From an uncultured Acidobacteriia bacterium (GTDB lineage: Bacteria > Acidobacteriota > Terriglobia > Bryobacterales > Bryobacteraceae): a DNA stretch of 64,000 bases. The stretch covers positions 1-64,000 of the forward strand of contig CAIRSA010000127.1 in assembly GCA_903881085.1 (NCBI GenBank), given 5' to 3'. A program made the translations under genes and the position numbers. The notes below the pieces were generated by a model. The model was given only the letters and a program-made list of their open reading frames with translations. It was not told the origin of the DNA and made no database searches. Shown here in pieces: positions 43,325 through 50,339 of the stretch. Within the stretch, counting starts at the first letter, position 1. Each line of letters opens with the position of its first letter.

Positions 43325-43579
43325 ATGATCGGAGAAAATACAATGTCAGACGAACCGGTTCGCCGGCATGATTGGATTGATCGAGCCCGGAAATTCAGGG
43401 GGCCTGTTTTCGCGCTGGCTTGGGCCGTCGTCATGCTGAGCCTCTGGTATCTGATGCGCAATCCGCGAACCAAACTCTTACACGGCGCCGACGTGATGAG
43501 TTTGGTAGGCTGCGGCATGTGGTTCGGATTGGCGCTCGCCATACTTTTCCGCACTCTTCGTATTGGTCTGTTTCGATGA
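43325..43579 (+). CDS. Free-standing copy of the kinase membrane tail
   Basis: An 84-residue membrane protein that matches the C-terminal 72 residues of the upstream kinase at 46 of 72 positions, including SLWYL, RNPRTK and LHGADVMSL. It has the same two hydrophobic helices and no kinase part. The start could be ATG 43325 or ATG 43343. It clearly arose by a local duplication of about 360 bp. It could act as a partner or decoy for the kinase membrane module. Confidence 0.7.
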   Translation: MIGENTMSDEPVRRHDWIDRARKFRGPVFALAWAVVMLSLWYLMRNPRTKLLHGADVMSLVGCGMWFGLALAILFRTLRIGLFR

Positions 43580-43616
43580 GGGGGGCATGGGAAAGTCTTG
43601 CCATTCGCCGCTCGTT

Positions 43617-43672
43617 AAATATCTCCGCGGCCAGCGTCTAAAAACGCTTCGCATTCTCGCAGTTAGAACTGA
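43617..43672 (+). repeat. Repeated leader, copy 2
   Basis: Second copy of the 56-nt leader, offset by 356 bp from copy 1, with tctaaaaacgcttcg and attctcgcagt conserved. It marks the right boundary of the duplicated unit. Confidence 0.75.
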
Positions 43673-43694
43673 GACAAAGCCAAAACCAACAGAT

Positions 43695-43811
43695 ATGAGG
43701 AAACACTCAATGTACAAGAATTCAAGAATCCCACGCCTACTTACCGCCTTGGCAAGCCTCCTGCCCAGCGCATTCGGCCAAGTCACACGCAACCGTATAT
43801 TGTTCCGTTAG
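43695..43811 (+). pseudogene. Short ORF with signal peptide only, probable truncated secreted gene
   Basis: A 38-residue ORF: basic start, hydrophobic LLTALASLLPSAFGQ ending in an AxA-like site, then only VTRNRILFR before the stop. It looks like the beginning of a secreted-protein gene cut off after its signal peptide. It could also be a small secreted peptide. It is preceded by leader copy 2 and followed 14 bp later by the methyltransferase gene. Confidence 0.4.
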
Positions 43812-43825
43812 TTAGGAGTCGACAA

Positions 43826-44380
43826 ATGCTGATTCCGGTCTACTACTTCATTGGACTGTCGCTGTTGTGGATGCTGCCATTCATTCTCTTCCGCCCCGGA
43901 CAGAAAGGCAAACTTGTCCAAGCTGCGCCCAATTCTCGCTGGGGCATCGTTCTTCAAGTGCTCGGTAACTGTTTGCTTCTACTGCCCGCCCGGACAATTT
44001 GGCTGGAGCCAATCCCTCTTTGGCGGTTATGCGGCGGAATCGCGGCGGGACTGATTGGCATTGTCCTCGCCACAGCCGGCATCCGCCACCTCGGCAAACA
44101 ATGGCGCATACAAGCCGCGCTCAGCGAAGGCCACGAACTGATCACATCGGGTCCGTACAAGCTCATCCGTCACCCCATCTATGCCTCCATGTTGGCCATG
44201 TACCTGGCGTCAGTATTCTTATTGGGGAGGCTGCCCTGGTGGCCGATCGGTTGCGTGGTGTTTTTCGCGGGCATCCAGATTCGTGTCCATATCGAAGATG
44301 CTCTGCTGCGGAACCATTTCGGCTCGCGCTTTGAGGAATGGAGCAAAGCAGTTCCCGCGTTACTCCCGGGGCTCCATTAG
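43826..44380 (+). CDS. ICMT-like membrane methyltransferase
   Basis: A 184-residue integral membrane protein of the isoprenylcysteine O-methyltransferase / phospholipid methyltransferase family. The SAM-binding signature is SGPYKLIRHPIYASML, with a downstream E near RVHIEDALLRNHFG and the conserved HFGSRFEEWSKAVPALLPG tail. Five or so membrane helices. AGGAG is 7 bp before ATG 43826. The substrate is unknown; members methylate lipids or thiols. Confidence 0.85.
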   Translation: MLIPVYYFIGLSLLWMLPFILFRPGQKGKLVQAAPNSRWGIVLQVLGNCLLLLPARTIWLEPIPLWRLCGGIAAGLIGIVLATAGIRHLGKQWRIQAALSEGHELITSGPYKLIRHPIYASMLAMYLASVFLLGRLPWWPIGCVVFFAGIQIRVHIEDALLRNHFGSRFEEWSKAVPALLPGLH

Positions 44381-44457
44381 CGCTGACCATTGCAGGTGTA
44401 GTCCGGTCCTGATGAACTCCTGCGGATGCGTACGAATCGTTAACCCACGCGAATTCG

Positions 44458-44476
44458 CGCGCGGAGCTTCCGCGCG
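44458..44476 (+). promoter_or_regulatory. GC-rich hairpin before a strong ribosome binding site
   Basis: CGCGCGGA (44458-44465) pairs perfectly with TCCGCGCG (44469-44476) over a 3-nt loop. It ends 9 bp before an AAAGGAGGT ribosome binding site at 44486-44494. It may be an attenuator or a leader structure of the following mini-ORF. Confidence 0.4.
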
Positions 44477-44497
44477 ACGAATCAGAAAGGAGGTAGC

Positions 44498-44563
44498 ATG
44501 AAACTCAAAACGGCAAGAAAGAGCGGTAAGCTCGGCGCAAATCACAACAGCATGATTCGTTAA
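44498..44563 (+). CDS. 21-residue basic mini-ORF with a near-perfect Shine-Dalgarno
   Basis: ATG at 44498 follows AAAGGAGGT by three bases; the peptide begins MKLKTARKSGKLGANH and ends at TAA 44561-44563. It is basic (six Lys/Arg in the first eleven residues). The very strong binding site in otherwise gene-free DNA suggests that it is translated, as a leader or small peptide, but it could be a remnant of a longer gene. Confidence 0.35.
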   Translation: MKLKTARKSGKLGANHNSMIR

Positions 44564-44650
44564 TCCCGCTGGCCGCGGACCGAATCTCCGAATCCCTAAT
44601 ACGCACCTCAATTCGGTGTGGCAGCGTGCCGACAGAGCAAATGCAAGCGA

Positions 44651-44857
44651 AGGATATCAAATCGCCGGCCGCGATGATTATCCAGTCAGAGCGCTTCGGT
44701 ACCAGTCTTGCTCAGGCGTTGAAGGTTTACGCCGAAGCTCACGATGCTGTTTCCCATCGTGTTGTTTATTCAGCCAGCTTTGTTTGTGGTGGCGCTTGTC
44801 CCGGGTTTGTTGATCGCGTTGCGAGATCTGCTTGGCGGCATCGGCGGCTCGCGGTAG
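44651..44857 (+). pseudogene. Degenerate copy of the tadC 3' end
   Basis: 207 bp that match the last 260 bp of tadC (40854-41113), beginning aggatatcaaatcg and ending at a stop in the same place. It lacks 53 bp between gccgaagc and atgctgtt, which shifts the frame, and has scattered substitutions. It has no start and no upstream tadC part. The pair of tadC 3' ends flanks the sigma/kinase/methyltransferase patch as direct repeats of the same orientation. Confidence 0.9.
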
Positions 44858-44874
44858 CTGGCAAAGCCCTCGCC

Positions 44875-44928
44875 AAGAAGTGGACAGAATATTCCGGAAG
44901 AAGTGGACAGAATATCCCCGAAGAAGTG
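44875..44928 (+). repeat. 23-bp tandem repeat, 2.3 copies
   Basis: The unit aagaagtggacagaatattc plus cgg occurs at 44875-44897 and 44898-44920, then a partial aagaagtg at 44921-44928. The copies differ at only two positions. No function could be assigned; the rest of 44564-44650 and 44929-44960 holds nothing recognisable. Confidence 0.75.
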
Positions 44929-44962
44929 CCCGATTCAGGATCACGTATTTCTTTTCAATCAC

Positions 44963-44992
44963 TTGGAATTTGGTATCCCGTTTGCCTATAAA
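44963..44992 (+). promoter_or_regulatory. Probable promoter of the secreted protein gene
   Basis: TTGGAA at 44963-44968 and TATAAA at 44987-44992 with an 18-bp spacer. The -10 lies in the loop of a nested hairpin: ATCCCGT (44975-44981) with ACGGGAT (44997-45003), enclosing GCCT/AGGC. A palindrome across the -10 could be an operator. The binding site AGGGAGAGAG is just before the ATG at 45034. Confidence 0.45.
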
Positions 44993-45033
44993 GGCTACGG
45001 GATGACACCCAACAACAAGGGAGAGAGAAAACA

Positions 45034-45870
45034 ATGAGAAGACTGATCATCGGAACGTCTACGCTAGTTGCCACCTTAGCAATTTCAACCATGTTCGCGG
45101 CGCCGCCACCGCCCCCACCGCAATCCGCTCAGGATTCGTGCGGATATCCAAGCGGGAAAGCTCCTGCGCTTTCCAGTGTAACTTTCAGCGAAAGCGATTC
45201 GCTGCAGGCCTTCGAGTACAACAACACATTACGACAGATCAGAGCCTGGTATATGGATGAGCATGCGCTCACATTGGGAGTTCGCAGAGTAGTGGCGAAG
45301 ACAAAGACCGGGACCACTACGACCGATTACCCCATCACGCCCTACGACAGTTCCATGACCGCAGTCAACCCGCTGGTGGGAACGACATTGCTTGCCGGCT
45401 CACTGGCTGGCACGGATCTAGCGACCTGGAATAAGGAATATGGCTTCCAGGATCATGGACGGCCCTTGTTCCCTGCCCTCTTCGTCACCGACGTGACTCT
45501 TGACCCCACCGCCGTTTCCGGAGACTGGCAGATGGGCGGCGTGCCGGTTCCTCCGACCACTGTTTATGGTACGTGGAAGGGCGCTGTACGCACGGTAGAC
45601 TCAACCAAAGCGACCACCGCCATTACCGTTACGCCGGACGCAGACCCCGCCAAGAACTATTGGAATGGGATTCCTGACATCCCGGCCGCCGGATTCGGAA
45701 CCAACGAGGGATATGGCTCGGAATTGGTCTGGGATGTGAATAGCCTGAACCTTGCCGGTGGCCACACCTATCGCTTCCAATTCATGGTTCACGATGGTGA
45801 CCAGAACAAGTCCGGCGGTGACGCCGGCGAAGCCTGCGTTGTGCTGAGAATAGGAATCATCAAAGAGTAA
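45034..45870 (+). CDS. Secreted protein of unknown function
   Basis: A 278-residue protein with a signal peptide (LIIGTSTLVATLAISTMFAA, cleavage near residue 23) followed by a Pro-rich stretch PPPPPPQSAQ. The body contains DSLQAFEYNNTLRQIRAWYMDEHALTLGVRRV and ends with a beta region TYRFQFMVHDGDQNKSGGDAGEACVV, a motif I have seen in uncharacterised secreted proteins. No enzyme site recognised. It stands alone between its own promoter and a strong terminator, so it is a single-gene unit. Confidence 0.75.
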   Translation: MRRLIIGTSTLVATLAISTMFAAPPPPPPQSAQDSCGYPSGKAPALSSVTFSESDSLQAFEYNNTLRQIRAWYMDEHALTLGVRRVVAKTKTGTTTTDYPITPYDSSMTAVNPLVGTTLLAGSLAGTDLATWNKEYGFQDHGRPLFPALFVTDVTLDPTAVSGDWQMGGVPVPPTTVYGTWKGAVRTVDSTKATTAITVTPDADPAKNYWNGIPDIPAAGFGTNEGYGSELVWDVNSLNLAGGHTYRFQFMVHDGDQNKSGGDAGEACVVLRIGIIKE

Positions 45871-45876
45871 TCAATG

Positions 45877-45910
45877 GGCCGGGGACCGCTATGGGAAGCG
45901 GTCCCCGGCC
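45877..45910. terminator. Strong hairpin between convergent genes
   Basis: A perfect 14-bp stem, ggccggggaccgct with agcggtccccggcc, and a 6-nt loop. It starts 6 bp after the stop of the secreted protein gene and faces the convergent minus-strand genes that end at 45965, so it probably serves both directions, although T-runs are weak. Confidence 0.75.
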
Positions 45911-45964
45911 TTGGTCAGAGATGAGAATTCCGGTCAGAATTTCTAGCGCAGGCGCGCACCGGAA

Positions 45965-46357
45965 TTACAATCCAGCAGCCCGGTGATCTTTCAAAATGCA
46001 GCGGTCCATCACCACATCCAAACCAGCCGCGCGAGCCTTGGCGGCGGCCTCTTCGTGGACCACGTCTTCCTGCATCCAGATGACCTTCGCACCGATGGCG
46101 ATGGCTTGGTCGACAACGGCGGGCACGGCGTCCGGCTGGCGGAAAATATTGACGATCTCCACCTTTTCAGGCACGGCCAGCAGGTCGGGATAACAGGTCT
46201 CGCCGAGGATCGACGATTGCCCCGGATTCACCGGAATAATACGATACCCGGCGCGCTGCATGTAAGCCGAGACGCCGTAACTGGGCCTGAACTTGTTGGC
46301 GCTCAGCCCCACCACTGCGATCGTTTTGTAAGTTGAAAGAATCTCAGGAATTGTCAT
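45965..46357 (-). CDS. CoA-binding (YccU-like) protein
   Basis: A 130-residue Rossmann-fold CoA-binding domain protein: TIAVVGLSANKFRPSYGVSAYMQ, YRIIPVNPG, VDIVNIFR-type segment EIVNIFRQPDAVP and KVIWMQEDV. Members bind CoA without a known reaction. Its ATG overlaps the end of rluB by 14 bp, so it is the last gene of the scpA-scpB-rluB operon. Confidence 0.85.
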   Translation of the reverse strand: MTIPEILSTYKTIAVVGLSANKFRPSYGVSAYMQRAGYRIIPVNPGQSSILGETCYPDLLAVPEKVEIVNIFRQPDAVPAVVDQAIAIGAKVIWMQEDVVHEEAAAKARAAGLDVVMDRCILKDHRAAGL

Positions 46358-47093
46358 CGGCGGGAGCGTCCTCCATCTTCAACATCTTCTTGAAGCGGGC
46401 GACCTCCTTGGGAGTCAGATGGCGGAACTCGCCGGGCTTGATGCCCGTCAATTCGAGGAAGCCGATCTTCACCCTGCGCAGCTTCTCAACGAGCCTGCCG
46501 AGATTCTTAAACATAATGCGAATCTGATTCTGGCGGCCTTCAATCAGCTTCACTTCATACCACGGGTTGTCTGCTTCGCGGATCAATTTCAGCCCGGCCG
46601 GCGCGGTTCTGCGCCCTTCGATGGCGATACCGCGGCGGAACTGACGCTCCTGGTCTTCGGTCAGCGAGCCCGTCACCTTAGCCACATAGACCTTGGTGAT
46701 TTCGCTCTTCGCTGACGTCACGCGATTGGCGAACTCGCCGTCGTTGGTCAATAACAACAGGCCTTCCGACGCATAGTCCAATCGCCCTACCGGATAGACG
46801 CGCTCGCGCACGCCGCGCAGATAATCGACGATCGTCTTGCGCCCTTCCGGATCCGACAGCGTCGTCACGCACCCCGGCGGCTTGTTCATCGCCAGGTAGA
46901 TAAGGTTCTTCGGCTTGTGCAGCAGGCGCCCGTCGACCTTGATGTAATCGGTGTCGAGATCCGCCTTCGTGCCCAGCTCCGTGATGATCTTGCCGTTGAC
47001 GGTAACGCGTCCTTCGGCCATCAGCTCTTCCGCTTTTCTGCGGCTCGCCACGCCTGCGCGCGAGAGAATTTTTTGCAACCGTTCGTCGGCCAT
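46344..47093 (-). CDS. rluB: RluB-type 23S rRNA pseudouridine synthase
   Basis: A 249-residue RluB/RsuA family enzyme. S4 RNA-binding domain at residues 1-60 (RLQKILSRAGVASRRKAEELMAEGRVTVNG), then the catalytic GRLDYASEGLLLLTNDGE with Asp, and RQNQIRIMFKNLGRLVEKLRRVKIG. It likely makes pseudouridine 2605 in 23S rRNA. scpB ends directly at its start, a common Gram-positive-like scpA-scpB-rluB arrangement. Confidence 0.92.
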   Translation of the reverse strand: MADERLQKILSRAGVASRRKAEELMAEGRVTVNGKIITELGTKADLDTDYIKVDGRLLHKPKNLIYLAMNKPPGCVTTLSDPEGRKTIVDYLRGVRERVYPVGRLDYASEGLLLLTNDGEFANRVTSAKSEITKVYVAKVTGSLTEDQERQFRRGIAIEGRRTAPAGLKLIREADNPWYEVKLIEGRQNQIRIMFKNLGRLVEKLRRVKIGFLELTGIKPGEFRHLTPKEVARFKKMLKMEDAPADDNS

Positions 47094-48134
47094 TTATTCC
47101 TGCTTTGCTTCTTCTTCGGCCTGTGCCTGGGCGGGCGCTTCGACGGCTGCCGGTGCTTCCGGAGCCTCTGTTGCAGCCCGCTCAGACGGTGCAGTTTCCG
47201 CCGCGATATCCTCCACCGCAACCACGCCCTCGACGATCACCGCCGACGCCGGCAGCGGATCACTGGTGACGGGGGACTCGCCCGAATCGCCGCTGGGCAT
47301 GTCGGAATCGGACAATGCCAATCTGCGCAGCTCTTCGAACTCCTTCAGCGTGGGCAGTTCAGCCAGATCTTTTAAGCCGAACTGCACCAGGAAGTCCTTC
47401 GTGGTTTTATACAGAATCGGCTTACCCACAACCGACTTGCGTCCGGCGGTTGTGATCAGCTTGCGGTCAAGCAAGGTCTTCAGTACGCCCGCGCCCTGCA
47501 CGCCGCGGATCTCCATGATCTCCGGCGCGGTGATGGGCTGCTTGTAGGCTATGACGGCCAACGTTTCCAGTGCCGCCAGCGACAACTTAAACGGGGCTTT
47601 CAGATTTTTGACGAAGCGCCGGATCGCTTCATGATGCTCGGCCTTGGTCGACATCTTGTAGCCGCCGGCCACTTCCTTGATGCTCAACCCCCGTTCCGGC
47701 CTTGCGTACTCTTCCACCAGCTGCGCCAACATGGCTTCCACGCGCGGCTGAGGCAGTTCCAGCGCTGCGGCGATCTGCTGGGGCGAAAGCGGCTCGTCGG
47801 CCACGTAAACCACACCTTCCAGGATCGCTTTCAGTTCCGTGTCCGGCATTTCGTGCGCAGGCGCCGGTTCCCCTTCTACGGGCTCGGGCTCAGGAAACGA
47901 TTGCTGTTCAGCTGGCTGTTCTTCGGCCGTGGGGGCAGCGTCTTCAGCGGGGGCCGCTTCCGGCTCCGCGGCGGGCGCGTCATCCGTCCCGGCGGCATGC
48001 TCCGCAGCTGCTTCGTGAATCACAGCTTCAGCCTCCGCCTCAGGCGCGGGCTGCACTTCGACCGCCTCCGCAGGCGCGGTTTCTTCTACTACCGCCTCAT
48101 CACGAGGTAGGGTATGTTCTTCCATCGGTTCCAT
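47094..48134 (-). CDS. scpB: ScpB, segregation and condensation protein B, with long acidic extensions
   Basis: A 346-residue ScpB from ATG 48134, six bases after the scpA stop. The two winged-helix domains lie at about residues 105-265 (LKAILEGVVYVADEPLSPQQIAAALEL; SLAALETLAVIAYKQPITAPEI; GVQGAGVLKTLLDRKLITTAGRK). The first 100 residues are very rich in Glu, Ala and Pro, and about 80 more such residues follow the core; typical ScpB is about 180-200 residues. It bridges ScpA and Smc in chromosome condensation. A second ATG at 48125 is an alternative start. Confidence 0.9.
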   Translation of the reverse strand: MEPMEEHTLPRDEAVVEETAPAEAVEVQPAPEAEAEAVIHEAAAEHAAGTDDAPAAEPEAAPAEDAAPTAEEQPAEQQSFPEPEPVEGEPAPAHEMPDTELKAILEGVVYVADEPLSPQQIAAALELPQPRVEAMLAQLVEEYARPERGLSIKEVAGGYKMSTKAEHHEAIRRFVKNLKAPFKLSLAALETLAVIAYKQPITAPEIMEIRGVQGAGVLKTLLDRKLITTAGRKSVVGKPILYKTTKDFLVQFGLKDLAELPTLKEFEELRRLALSDSDMPSGDSGESPVTSDPLPASAVIVEGVVAVEDIAAETAPSERAATEAPEAPAAVEAPAQAQAEEEAKQE

Positions 48135-48139
48135 TCGAG

Positions 48140-48925
48140 TTAACTGTATTCCTCTTCCAGGTTTGCCAGAGTCTGCTGATCTTCCGGCATCTGATCGAAC
48201 TGTGATGCGCGCTTCAAAGCGATATCGCCAAACGCGTCGGCCTGCACCAGGCTCACGGCCTGTAATTTCACCATCTCCAGAATGGCCAGAAACAGGCAAA
48301 TCATCGCCCGCCGGCTCTTCTGGCGCTCAAACAACGATGTCGCCGAGATCACTTCGCTGCGCCGCGAATCCTTCAGCATGTTGCGCAGGTAGTTGATCAT
48401 GTCAGGCACGCTGACGTCCTCGCGCGTCACCTCGTACGACGGCCTCGATTTCGCCCGCTCCAGCACCTTTTCGAGCGTCTTCACCAGGTCAAACAGCGTC
48501 ACCGCCAGACCCGGCTCGTCATCCTCGTTCACAAACTGCTGAATCGACGGATTCGACCAGATCGCCTCTTCCACCAGCCGCTTCTGCTGCAGCATCTCGG
48601 CGGCATTTTTGAACCGCTCGTGCTCCAACAGCCGATCTACCAACTCTTTGCGCGGATCTTCCTCGGGGTCAATCTTTTCCAGTTCCGGATCGCGCGGCAG
48701 CAACAGCTTCGACTTGATGTGGATCAAGGTCGCGGACATGAAGACGAACTCCGCGCTCAGCTCGAAGTCCATGGCAACGGCCTGCGCCATGTATTCGAGA
48801 TACTGGCCGGTGATCTTTGCGATGGGGATGTCGTAGATGTTGATCTGCTGCTTCCGGATCAGGTCCAGCAGCAGGTCCAACGGCCCATCGTAGTGTTCCA
48901 GGTGAAAATTTAACGGCGAAGACAC
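48140..48925 (-). CDS. scpA: ScpA, segregation and condensation protein A (kleisin)
   Basis: A 261-residue kleisin linking the two heads of Smc. The N-terminus FHLEHYDGPLDLLLDLIRKQQINIYDIPIAKITGQYL and then FVFMSATLIHIKSKLLLPRD are the ScpA signatures; the C-terminal winged helix includes EVISATSLFERQKSRRAMICLFLAILEMVKLQA. First gene of the scpA-scpB-rluB-CoA-binding operon. Confidence 0.94.
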   Translation of the reverse strand: MSSPLNFHLEHYDGPLDLLLDLIRKQQINIYDIPIAKITGQYLEYMAQAVAMDFELSAEFVFMSATLIHIKSKLLLPRDPELEKIDPEEDPRKELVDRLLEHERFKNAAEMLQQKRLVEEAIWSNPSIQQFVNEDDEPGLAVTLFDLVKTLEKVLERAKSRPSYEVTREDVSVPDMINYLRNMLKDSRRSEVISATSLFERQKSRRAMICLFLAILEMVKLQAVSLVQADAFGDIALKRASQFDQMPEDQQTLANLEEEYS

Positions 48926-49027
48926 TTCTACCTAGGTTAACATGGCGCGCGGCCGGAGTCCCTGCCGATCCGCCCAAAATCACCGTGCCTCCGGTTCGCG
49001 TAAGCCCCCGGTTCACGTAAGATAGGG

Positions 49028-50260
49028 ATGAAACCAATGCCCTCTCACTTTCGCATCGCCCTCTGCCTTCTGCTCAGCCACGCCTCCGTGGCTTTGGCGC
49101 AACTGAATTCCCGCGGAAACAATGAAGGCACCGGCGAATACGCAGTCCGTCCGCTGCGCCAACCCACCGCCATCGCCTGGGAGGCCCGTTCCGGCTTTCG
49201 CGATTTCGGAGCGATGGCCTTTTCCAAAGGTGTCATCGTAACCGGCAACATCACGGGCGACGGCGGAATCTTCGCCTACGATGCCACCAGCGGCAAGCTG
49301 CTGTGGGGCACGCGCGGACAGGCGATGCGCAGCGCGCCTGCGATCGATGGCGATTTCGCCTACGTGATCACCAGAGGCGACGGCGCCAAATTCCGGCTGA
49401 CCAGCCTGGCGCTCACAACCGGCAAAGCGCGTTGGTCCGTTTCTGAGGAGCAGTTGGGAGTTCACGATGCACCTCCCATCGTCAGCGGTGGCCGCGTCTA
49501 CGTCATCAATGAAAGTGGCAAAGTGAAAGCCTTCGAGGCGGCTACGGGCAAGCCGGTTTGGGAAACGCCATACAGCCCGGAAAAAGGCCACTGCCCCACT
49601 GCCATGGCACTGGCGGAAGGCGTTCTGTACTTCGGCGGTGGACACGTCCCGTCTGCCCGCAGCCAGGGCCGTTTCGTTTGGGCCCTCGACGCAGCCACGG
49701 GCCAGGTGCTTTGGAAGTACAAGGCCAAGCCCGAGACCTATAACGATGACGGAGAATGCATCACCGCGCCGGCTGTGTCCGGAGGCAGCCTGGTGTTTGG
49801 TTCCGAGTCGGTACTGTTTGCCCTCGATGCCAAGACCGGGGCGTTGCGCTGGCGCAAGGAGACCGTTCGGACTGTCGACGGCAACCAGCGCCACGAAAGA
49901 CTATCGGAGCCATTGATAACCGGAGGTGTCATCTACACGCAGTCCGGCCACGGCCTCAGTGGCTGGGACCTGCGCACCGGAAACCGGGTCTTTGATCTGC
50001 CCGGAAAATTCTACGACAGTCCCGCGACAAACCGGATGGTGGCCGCGGGAGGCATCCTGTACTATGTGGCAGACAATGAAACCGATGTCCATTGGCCTAT
50101 TTACGCCCTGGATACCAAGACCCAAAGGATCTTGTGGCGACACCGCTCTAATCGCGCCAATCGCTTCGAATCGGTCGCCACCTGGCGCACCAGCCATATC
50201 CTGCTGATGGATGACGCGCTAATCTACGAAAACGAGGGGATGCTGGTCAAACTCCGCTAA
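49028..50260 (+). CDS. Secreted PQQ-type beta-propeller protein
   Basis: A 410-residue protein with signal peptide (RIALCLLLSHASVALA, cleavage near residue 22) and repeated propeller blades of the PQQ/BamB type, such as IFAYDATSGKLLWGTRG, VWALDAATGQVLWKYKAKPE, LFALDAKTGALRWRKETVR and YALDTKTQRILWRHRS. It lacks the residues of PQQ dehydrogenases as far as can be seen, so it is probably a binding or scaffold protein. Single gene, divergent from scpA. Confidence 0.85.
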   Translation: MKPMPSHFRIALCLLLSHASVALAQLNSRGNNEGTGEYAVRPLRQPTAIAWEARSGFRDFGAMAFSKGVIVTGNITGDGGIFAYDATSGKLLWGTRGQAMRSAPAIDGDFAYVITRGDGAKFRLTSLALTTGKARWSVSEEQLGVHDAPPIVSGGRVYVINESGKVKAFEAATGKPVWETPYSPEKGHCPTAMALAEGVLYFGGGHVPSARSQGRFVWALDAATGQVLWKYKAKPETYNDDGECITAPAVSGGSLVFGSESVLFALDAKTGALRWRKETVRTVDGNQRHERLSEPLITGGVIYTQSGHGLSGWDLRTGNRVFDLPGKFYDSPATNRMVAAGGILYYVADNETDVHWPIYALDTKTQRILWRHRSNRANRFESVATWRTSHILLMDDALIYENEGMLVKLR

Positions 50261-50290
50261 CAACCTCTGATGGAGACACCGCTGTTTTTT

Positions 50291-50319
50291 CAAGGGTGGG
50301 ACAGGCAATTTGGCTGCCC
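50291..50319 (+). repeat. Degenerate REP copy D
   Basis: caagggtgggacaggcaatt plus tggctgccc matches the complement of REP unit C1 (35509-35537) at 24 of 29 positions. It lies between the propeller gene and the convergent lectin-like gene, where it could form a weak hairpin. Confidence 0.65.
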
Positions 50320-50339
50320 TGACTAACTTTAATTTAAAG

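Noticed and set aside
44407-44440. Possible hammerhead ribozyme core (ctgatga followed by cgaat)
   Set aside because: The second core strand is GAAT in place of GAAA and stem II is not convincing; a chance match.
48135-48299. Upstream extension of the scpB frame
   Set aside because: It is inside scpA on the same strand; the acidic ScpB start at ATG 48134 is six bases after the scpA stop.
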